Part shown: positions 58,483 to 64,000 of the stretch, piece after piece
How positions within the stretch are numbered: position 1 is the stretch's first letter
How the letters are laid out: each line of letters opens with the position of its first letter
Assembly: GCF_014643255.1 (NCBI RefSeq)
Contig: NZ_BMJI01000006.1
Coordinates: 104,936-168,935 of the forward strand
From: Tersicoccus solisilvae
Lineage (GTDB): Bacteria > Actinomycetota > Actinomycetes > Actinomycetales > Micrococcaceae
Reading direction: 5' to 3'
DNA: 64,000 bases
Notes under the pieces: generated by a model
Told to the model about the DNA's origin: nothing
Seen by the model: the letters and a program-made list of their open reading frames with translations, nothing else
Databases searched by the model: none
Translations under genes and position numbers: made by a program

Positions 58483-59622
58483 TCAGCCCTTCGTGGTGTC
58501 GACGGTGTCGTCGACGGGATCGGTGGCGGGGTGCGCGTCGGAGCCGGTGGGACCGCCCCGCCGGGCGGGCACGAAGCGCAGCCGGGTGTCGGGGCCGAAC
58601 CGGGTGGCGGCGCCGCCACCGGCCTCGTCGGGGACGAACCGCAGCGCGTCGTCGAGCGTGGCCAGGCCGAGATCGGGGAACGCGGGCCGGCCGCCGAGCA
58701 GGACGGGCGCCTGGTAGACGACGAGCTCGTCGATCAGGCCCGCCCGGGCGAAGGCGGCGCTGAGCCGGGGGCTGCCGTCGATCAGGACGTGCCGGACGCC
58801 GTCGGCGTAGAGACCGGCCAGCGCCTCGGCCGGATCGCGGGTCGGTAGGTGGCGGAAACGGTCGTCGTGGCCGCGGATCGCCGCGTCGGCCGGCACGGGG
58901 CGCAGCCCCATCACCGCGCGGCGGGGCTGCCGGTCCCCCAGCGAGCCGTCCGGCCGGCGCGCGGTCAGGGCGGGGTCGTCGGCCAGGACGGTGCCGGTGG
59001 AGACGAGCACGGCGTCGGCGAGGGCGCGCAGCCGGTGCCCGTCCGCGCGAGCGGCGGGCCCGGTGATCCAGCGGCTCGTGCCGTCGGCCGCCGCGATGCC
59101 ACCGTCGAGGCTCTGGGCGACCTTGACGGTGACGAAGGGCCGAGTGCCGACCGCGGTGAGCCAGCGCCGGTTCAGGTCGCGGGCGGCATCGCCCAGCAGG
59201 CCGTCCCGCACCTCGACGCCGGCGGCGCGCAGCCGGTGCGCTCCCCCGGCGGCGGCCCGGTGCGGGTCGCCGATGGCGTGCACCACGGAGCGGACCCCGG
59301 CGGCGAGGATCGCCTCGGTGCACGCGCCGGTCCGGCCGGTGTGGTTGCAGGGCTCCAGGGTGACGACCATGGTCGCGGCGGCGATCCGCTCCGGAGTGGC
59401 GCCGGCGGCGGCGGCGCGGTGCAGCACGTCGACCTCGGCGTGATCGGTTCCCGCGCCGCGGTGGTGCCCGACGGCGACGAGCCGCCCGTCCCGGTCCACC
59501 AGCGCGGCCCCCACGAGAGGATTGGCCCCGCGCACGCCGGTCGCGGCCGCGCGCAGAGCGGCGGCCATCGCGTGTTCCTCGGCGACGGTGAAGCCGGTGG
59601 CGTGGGGCGTCGTCGTGGTCAT
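58483..59622 (-). CDS. ribD: Bifunctional deaminase/reductase RibD
   Basis: Deaminates and then reduces the pyrimidine intermediate of riboflavin synthesis. The 379-residue protein has an N-terminal zinc deaminase (GTDHAEVDVLHRA with catalytic His-Glu; EPCNHTGRTGAC with the zinc cysteines). The C-terminal reductase has PFVTVKVAQSLDGGIAAADG, SWITGPAARADGHRLRALAD and VLIDGSPRLSAAFARAGLID. The ATG overlaps the pnuX stop (ATGA). Confidence 0.95.
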   Translation of the reverse strand: MTTTTPHATGFTVAEEHAMAAALRAAATGVRGANPLVGAALVDRDGRLVAVGHHRGAGTDHAEVDVLHRAAAAGATPERIAAATMVVTLEPCNHTGRTGACTEAILAAGVRSVVHAIGDPHRAAAGGAHRLRAAGVEVRDGLLGDAARDLNRRWLTAVGTRPFVTVKVAQSLDGGIAAADGTSRWITGPAARADGHRLRALADAVLVSTGTVLADDPALTARRPDGSLGDRQPRRAVMGLRPVPADAAIRGHDDRFRHLPTRDPAEALAGLYADGVRHVLIDGSPRLSAAFARAGLIDELVVYQAPVLLGGRPAFPDLGLATLDDALRFVPDEAGGGAATRFGPDTRLRFVPARRGGPTGSDAHPATDPVDDTVDTTKG

Positions 59623-60308
59623 GACTCGACCCGCGGATCGGGGAAGACTATCTCCACGCGCGGCGTGGCCGCCTGGTTGCGGTAGCGCCACCAGACGAAG
59701 AAGCCGGTGAGGGTGAAGCAACCGTAGAAGATGTACATCACGGCCGAGGCCCAGTAGCCGGCGGAGATGAGCAGGGGGACCCCGACGATGTCCACGGCGA
59801 CCCAGATCAGCCAGAACTCCACCCAGCCGCGGGCCATGCCGAGGGTCGCGAGCAGGGAGCCGACGAAGATCCAGGCGTCCGCCCACACGGGCTCGTAACT
59901 GCCGAGCGCCCGGAACGCCGGCGTCAGCACGCCCGTGCCGACGACGAGGGCCAGGACGAGCCCGACCCGGGTCGGATTGGAGGCCCACTGGGGGGTGACG
60001 GCGGTGCCCGCGTCGCCCCGGGCCTGCCGCCAGCGGTACCAGCCGTAGATCGAGACGACGATGAACATCACCTGCCGCCCGGCCTGACCGAGCAGGTTCA
60101 CGGGATGGGGCGAGCCGAAGACGGCGCCGAGGAAGACGGTGAAGAGCAGGACGTTGCCGACGATGCCGACCGGCCACGCCCAGACCCGGCGCCGCATCCC
60201 GCCGAACGCGGAGAGCAGGCCGAACACGTTGCCCAGCACCTCGCGCCACAGGATGAAGCCGCCACCGATGGTCAGCTTGGCCTCGAACAGCCACCGCAGG
60301 ACGTCCAC
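59619..60308 (-). CDS. pnuX: PnuC-family vitamin transporter, probably riboflavin (PnuX/RibM)
   Basis: A 229-residue membrane protein with seven or so helices. The PnuC core is seen in VWAWPVGIVGNVLLFTVFLG, VSIYGWYRWRQARG and GRGWVEFWLIWVAVDIVGVPL. PnuC proteins carry nicotinamide riboside. In actinobacteria the copy that heads a rib operon behind an FMN riboswitch (PnuX/RibM of Corynebacterium and Streptomyces) imports riboflavin. Position and the riboswitch argue for riboflavin. The GTG start at 60308 follows GGGAAGGATCAG. It is coupled to ribD by ATGA. Confidence 0.85.
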   Translation of the reverse strand: MDVLRWLFEAKLTIGGGFILWREVLGNVFGLLSAFGGMRRRVWAWPVGIVGNVLLFTVFLGAVFGSPHPVNLLGQAGRQVMFIVVSIYGWYRWRQARGDAGTAVTPQWASNPTRVGLVLALVVGTGVLTPAFRALGSYEPVWADAWIFVGSLLATLGMARGWVEFWLIWVAVDIVGVPLLISAGYWASAVMYIFYGCFTLTGFFVWWRYRNQAATPRVEIVFPDPRVES

Positions 60309-60321
60309 GCGCCTGATCCTT

Positions 60322-60360
60322 CCCTCACCGTTCCGTTCGTCGACGGTTCCGGGGTGAGGG
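60322..60360 (-). promoter_or_regulatory. Hairpin adjoining the pnuX ribosome site
   Basis: On the RNA an 8-bp stem CCCUCACC / GGUGAGGG (minus strand, 60360-60353 and 60329-60322) with an inner CCGU/ACGG helix ends directly against the AAGGA Shine-Dalgarno of pnuX. It could be the expression platform of the FMN riboswitch upstream, acting on translation. Confidence 0.45.
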
Positions 60361-60438
60361 TGCACACGAGGACCGGGCACGGTCAGGACCGCGGACCCGG
60401 CGTCGGCCCGGCGGTCGCCGGACGTCGTGCACGACGTG

Positions 60439-60574
60439 CTTCTCCCATCCAGACTGTGACTGTCGGTGCCGGAATTCCACCGGCTCAACCGGTGCGTGGC
60501 CTCGGTGGACACCACCGAGGCGACGCACCGGGTCGCGGACTTTGACCGCCGGTTCGGACTTTCACCGACCCCGG
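60439..60574 (-). ncRNA. FMN riboswitch (RFN element)
   Basis: Read on the minus strand this 136-base region has the conserved RFN blocks in order: GGGGUCGGUGAAAGUCCGAA, CCGGCGGU, AGUCCGCGA, a variable arm with GUGGUGUCCACC, GAGCCGGUGGAAUUCCGGCA and, at the end, GACAGUCACAGUCUGGAUGG with GAGA. It precedes pnuX-ribD-ribE-ribB-ribH by 130 bp. Bound FMN would shut off riboflavin uptake and synthesis. Confidence 0.95.
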
Positions 60575-60647
60575 AGCACGTATCGTCCCAGTATGGCACG
60601 CGGGCCCGGGCGGACCCCCGGGGACGGCGTCACGTTCGCGTCACGTG

Positions 60648-60668
60648 CCGGCGCCGGTGGTGCGCCGG
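60648..60668 (-). terminator. Possible rpe terminator
   Basis: Stem CCGGCGC / GCGCCGG (60648-60654 and 60662-60668) with a 7-base loop, 5 bases after the rpe stop. The remaining stretch to the riboswitch (60575-60647) shows no clear -35; GATACG near 60588 may be the -10 of the rib operon. Confidence 0.4.
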
Positions 60669-60673
60669 TGCGG

Positions 60674-61360
60674 TCAGCGGCCGCGGGCGGCCCCGCGCAG
60701 GCCCGCGATGGCGGCCGCGGCGTCGGCGGCCCCATAGACGGAGGACCCCGCGACGAACACATCGGCGCCGGCGTCGGCCGCCGCGACGATCGTCTCCGTG
60801 GTCACGCCGCCGTCGACCTGCAGGGCCACCTCGGCACCGGAGCCGTCGATCGCGGCGCGGGCGCGGCGGAGCTTGGGCAGCATGACGTCGAGGAACGCCT
60901 GCCCGCCGAAGCCGGGCTCGACCGTCATGACGAGCAGCAGGTCGATCTCGGCGAGCAGGTCCAGCCACGGCTCGACCGGGGTGGCCGGGCGCAGGGCGAC
61001 CCCGGCGCGGGCGCCGAGGGAGCGCAGTTCCCGCGCGAGGCGGACGGGCGCGGTGGCCGCCTCGGCGTGGAACGTGACGGACGCGGCCCCGGCCTCCGCG
61101 TACCCGGGGGCCCAGCGGTCCGGGTCCGCGATCATCAGGTGCACGTCCAGCGGGATCGGGCTGACCTGCTGGAGGCGCTGCACCACCGGCAGCCCGAGCG
61201 TCAGATTCGGCACGAAGTGGTTGTCCATGATGTCCACGTGCACGCTGTCCGCGTCGGCGATCCGGCCGAGCTCGGCCTCGAGGTTCGCGAAGTCGGCCGA
61301 GAGGATGCTGGGGTGGATCCTGGCGTGCCGGGCCGCCGGGGTCGTCGCTGATTCGGTCAC
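60674..61360 (-). CDS. rpe: Ribulose-phosphate 3-epimerase
   Basis: Interconverts ribulose 5-phosphate and xylulose 5-phosphate. The 228-residue TIM barrel shows [34 protein letters not shown] with the catalytic Asp and metal His, [29 protein letters not shown] with the second Asp and [13 protein letters not shown] 61360 overlaps the rsmB stop (GTGA). Confidence 0.96.
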   Translation of the reverse strand: MTESATTPAARHARIHPSILSADFANLEAELGRIADADSVHVDIMDNHFVPNLTLGLPVVQRLQQVSPIPLDVHLMIADPDRWAPGYAEAGAASVTFHAEAATAPVRLARELRSLGARAGVALRPATPVEPWLDLLAEIDLLLVMTVEPGFGGQAFLDVMLPKLRRARAAIDGSGAEVALQVDGGVTTETIVAAADAGADVFVAGSSVYGAADAAAAIAGLRGAARGR

Positions 61361-62976
61361 GGTGCCTCCGTCGGGGTCGGGTTCTCGGGGCCGGGGCCGC
61401 CCGGCGTCGCGGGTACCCGCAGCAGCGCCAGGAACATGGCGTCGGTGCCGTGCACGTGCGGCCACAGCTGGGCGGTCCGGGGCCCGGGCGCGTCGCGCTC
61501 CGATCCGGCGGCCCCGCCCGCGTGCAGCGGGACCAGGGCGGCGGCGTCGAGCACGGCGGGCGTGTCGAGCAGCTCGACGCCCGGGTTCGCCCGCAGCACG
61601 TCGTCGACGACGGCGGTCGTCTCGGCCACGTGGGGTGAGCAGGTCGCGTAGGCGACGACGCCGCCGGGCCGGGTCGCCGCGAGGGCGGAGCGGAGCAGGT
61701 CCCGCTGCAGCGACCCCAGCCGGGCGACGTCGGCGGGGGTGCGCCGCCAGCGCGCCTCGGGCCGGCGGCGGAAGGCACCGAGACCGGAGCACGGCACGTC
61801 GACGAGGACCCGGTCGTAGCCGGCCGTCTCCTCGCCGCCGATGTCCCGGGCGTCCCGTTCGGTGATCCGCCAGGCCCTCTCCGGCACGGCGGCCAGGGCG
61901 CGCCGCACGAGGTCGGCGCGGTGGGATGCGGGTTCGTTGGCCGTGACGACGGCCCCCCGCTCGAGGGCGAGGGCGGCCAGGAGGGCGGCCTTGCCCCCGG
62001 GCCCGGCGCACCCGTCGAGCCAGCGTTCCCCGCCGCCGTCCTGACCCTCACCGCCGGCGACGGGCGCCGCCGCCAGCGCCCGGGCCACCAGCTGGGAGCC
62101 GGCGTCCTGGATCCGCACCGTGCCGTCCTGCACGCCGGTGAACCGGCTCAGGTCGCCGGCGGCGATGGTGGCGGACCCGGCGGCGAGCTCGCCGGGACGG
62201 GCACCGGCGGCCAGCATCTCGTCGAGGTCCCCGAGTCCGGGTAGCGCCAGCAGATGCACCACCGGGGCGGCGTTGTCGGCGGCGAGCAGGTCGGTCAGCT
62301 CCGCCGCATCGCGGCCGTGGGCGACGAGGGCCTGCCGCAGCGCGCGGACCACCCAGGTGGGGTGGTGGTAACGCAGGCCGGCGGCGGTCGTCTCGTCCGT
62401 GCCCGACGTCAGCTCGTCCAGCCAGGCGTCGAGGGACCGCTCCGCGACCCGCCGGAGCACCGCGTTGATGAAGCCGCTGGGTCCGGCCCCGATGGTCTCC
62501 CGGGCCAACGCGACGGTCTGGTCGAGGGCCGCGTGGGCGGGCACCCGCATGGCGAGCAGCTGGTGGACACCGAGGCGGAGGGCGTCGCGGACGGGAGCGT
62601 CCACCGCGTCGAGGGGCCGGTCGATGCACCGGGAGAGGATCGCGTCCCAGGTGCCGAGCGAGCGCAAGGCGCCGTAGGCCAGTTCCGTGGCGAAGCCGGC
62701 GTCACGGCCGGACAGCCCGTGCCGGCGCAGCCGGGCCGGCAGCACGAGGTTGGCGTAGGCGTCGTCGGCGCTGACGGCGCGGAGGGTCTCGTACGCGGCC
62801 AATCGGGCCGGGTCGGAGGTGCGGCCGCGCCGGGCCGGCGCGGCCGAACTGAAGCGGCGTTCCCCGCCTCGATTGCGCTCGCGGCCCTGGGCGTTGCGGC
62901 GCACCTCTCCCCCGCCCCCGCGGCACCGCTGGTCGTGGTCGTGGTCGCGGCGACGGTTCCGGTCCTGATCAGCCAA
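61357..62976 (-). CDS. rsmB: 16S rRNA (cytosine-967-C5)-methyltransferase
   Basis: Methylates C967 of 16S rRNA. After a basic, low-complexity N-terminus (about 55 residues, [18 protein letters not shown]) comes a NusB-like RNA-binding domain ([20 protein letters not shown]). The SAM domain has [34 protein letters not shown] and [14 protein letters not shown], with the two conserved cysteines. The start is uncertain: I prefer TTG 62976, which has GAGGAG 6 bases upstream and overlaps fmt by 8 bp; a GTG at 62991 lacks a ribosome site. Confidence 0.93.
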   Translation of the reverse strand: MADQDRNRRRDHDHDQRCRGGGGEVRRNAQGRERNRGGERRFSSAAPARRGRTSDPARLAAYETLRAVSADDAYANLVLPARLRRHGLSGRDAGFATELAYGALRSLGTWDAILSRCIDRPLDAVDAPVRDALRLGVHQLLAMRVPAHAALDQTVALARETIGAGPSGFINAVLRRVAERSLDAWLDELTSGTDETTAAGLRYHHPTWVVRALRQALVAHGRDAAELTDLLAADNAAPVVHLLALPGLGDLDEMLAAGARPGELAAGSATIAAGDLSRFTGVQDGTVRIQDAGSQLVARALAAAPVAGGEGQDGGGERWLDGCAGPGGKAALLAALALERGAVVTANEPASHRADLVRRALAAVPERAWRITERDARDIGGEETAGYDRVLVDVPCSGLGAFRRRPEARWRRTPADVARLGSLQRDLLRSALAATRPGGVVAYATCSPHVAETTAVVDDVLRANPGVELLDTPAVLDAAALVPLHAGGAAGSERDAPGPRTAQLWPHVHGTDAMFLALLRVPATPGGPGPENPTPTEAP

Positions 62977-63904
62977 AGCGCAGCTCCTCACCGTGCTGGG
63001 CGCCTCGCCACCAGTCCGCGGCGGGCATGGGCGTGCGGCCGGCGGGCTGCACGGTGCTCAGGACGACGGCGCCGTCCCCGGCTCCGACCAGGACGTCCCC
63101 GCCGCGGCCGGCCACCACGCCCGGGGCGAGGGCCGGCACGTCCTCGTCCGTCACCCGGACGGGGCCGAGCTTGACCCGCTGGCCGGCCAGGGTGGTCCAG
63201 GCGCCGGGCTCGGGGGTGACGCCGCGGCTGCGGGCGTCCAGCGCCGCGGCGGGGGCGGACCAGTCGAGCCGGCCGTCCTCGAGGGTCAGCTTGGGGGCGA
63301 GGGTGACCTCGCCGGCCTGCTCGCTCGCCCGGGCGGTGCCCGCCTCGAGGCCCACCAGCACGTCGGCGAGCAGGTCGGTTCCGCTCGCGGTCAGGGACTG
63401 CAGCAGGGTGGCGGCGGTGTCGGCCGGCCCGATCCGAGCGGTGACCGTGCCGTACACCGGACCGGTGTCCAGGCCGGCGCGCAGGGCGAACACGCTGGCG
63501 CCGGTGGTGGTCAGCCCGTCGATGATCGCCCGCTGTGCGGGGGCGGCCCCCCGGTAGGCGGGCAGCAGCGAGAAGTGCAGGTTGATCCAGCCGTGCCGCG
63601 GCAGGTCCAGGGCTCCGGTCGGTACGAGCGCGCCGTACGCGACGACGGCGGCGACGTCGAGGTCGAGATCGGCCAGCCAGGCCCGGACGTCGTCGTCGAC
63701 CCGGGCGGCCTTGACCACCGGCAGCCCCAGCTCCTCGGCGACGGCCGCCACCGGCGAGGGGGTCAGCACCCGCTTGCGGCCGAGCGGGGCGTCCGGCCGG
63801 GTCAGGACGCCGACGAGGTGGCGGTCGCTGCCGGCCAGCCGCTCGTGCAGGCGGCGCAGGGCGTCGGCGGCGGTCGGCGGGGTGCCGGCGAAGAGGATCC
63901 TCAT
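62969..63904 (-). CDS. fmt: Methionyl-tRNA formyltransferase
   Basis: Formylates initiator Met-tRNA. The 311-residue protein has MRILFAGTPPTAADALRRL, VVVAYGALVP-type AAVVAYGALVPTGAL, the formyl-transfer site INLHFSLLPAYRGAAPAQRA (Asn, His and the following loop) and a C-terminal OB-like domain beginning about residue 210. The ATG overlaps the stop of the upstream gene (ATGA). Confidence 0.96.
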   Translation of the reverse strand: MRILFAGTPPTAADALRRLHERLAGSDRHLVGVLTRPDAPLGRKRVLTPSPVAAVAEELGLPVVKAARVDDDVRAWLADLDLDVAAVVAYGALVPTGALDLPRHGWINLHFSLLPAYRGAAPAQRAIIDGLTTTGASVFALRAGLDTGPVYGTVTARIGPADTAATLLQSLTASGTDLLADVLVGLEAGTARASEQAGEVTLAPKLTLEDGRLDWSAPAAALDARSRGVTPEPGAWTTLAGQRVKLGPVRVTDEDVPALAPGVVAGRGGDVLVGAGDGAVVLSTVQPAGRTPMPAADWWRGAQHGEELRFG

Positions 63905-64000
63905 CGGCCGCCACCGAAGAAGCTCGCGCCCGGGGCGGACGCCGGCACGGAGGACCGCGCCGCCGGCTGCCCGGTGGCGGCGGTCCGCGGAGCGGCGGTC
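63901..64000 (-). CDS. C-terminal fragment of the gene upstream of fmt
   Basis: The last 32 codons of a minus-strand gene that begins beyond the right edge. They encode an Ala/Pro/Ser-rich tail ending PGASFFGGGR, and the TGA overlaps the fmt ATG. In related genomes this place is held by def or priA; the tail itself is not diagnostic. Confidence 0.6.
   Translation of the reverse strand, partial: TAAPRTAATGQPAARSSVPASAPGASFFGGGR

Overview
This is 64 kb of very GC-rich chromosome from an actinobacterium, most likely of the order Micrococcales. The evidence is the G/C-ending codon use, many GTG starts, GTGA/ATGA stop-start overlaps, actinobacterial promoters with TANNNT -10 boxes (several apparently leaderless), the TIGR03085 family and the trp-operon-associated membrane protein. 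The gene order uvrB-coaE-rpsA-polA-pdtaR-pyk-gltDB-lgt-trp-his also matches, in outline, the region around polA in Mycobacterium tuberculosis. I see no insertion sequence, phage gene or CRISPR array, and one tRNA. The genus cannot be fixed from the sequence alone.

Layout. 1-12.3 kb is core information processing: a partial membrane protein, uvrB, a DUF4190 protein, coaE with a decayed C-terminal domain, an NTF2-like protein, rpsA, two tandem Eis-type acetyltransferases and polA. 12.3-13.2 kb is a long non-coding divergent region holding five copies of a 75-bp repeat, the most prominent unexplained structure in the window. 13.2-17.4 kb holds a hotdog thioesterase, the phosphate transporter pitA with a small partner, a PHP-domain protein, tRNA-Leu(CAA) and the ANTAR antiterminator pdtaR. 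17.5-32.9 kb is central metabolism on the minus strand: pyk, gltD/gltB, and then lgt, trpA, trpB, trpC, two small membrane genes, trpE and hisI, mostly translationally coupled.

33.0-53.8 kb is an accessory block lying between hisI and the TIGR03085/hisF genes. It contains a secreted beta-helix protein, a small secreted two-cysteine peptide, a DHFR-fold reductase, a GAF-ANTAR regulator, two zinc alcohol dehydrogenases and an SDR. Next to these is a compact DosRS-type hypoxia/redox cluster: dosS-dosR, two flavodoxins, two universal stress proteins, a BON protein, a CtpF-like P-type ATPase, a 12-cysteine helix-bundle protein and PEP synthase. Pairs of 14-bp GGGAC/GGGCC-N4-GTCCC/GGCCC palindromes, the DosR box type, sit upstream of adhP, between usp and the BON gene, and between the second usp and a small membrane gene. 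A single variant precedes the Cys-rich gene. I read this as a self-contained dormancy regulon with its own sensor kinase, regulator, sites and targets.

53.9-64 kb returns to core genes on the minus strand: hisF, hisG, hisE, then a riboflavin operon (pnuX/ribM-ribD-ribE-ribB-ribH) read from an FMN riboswitch at 60.4-60.6 kb, and rpe-rsmB-fmt with the 3' end of one more upstream gene.
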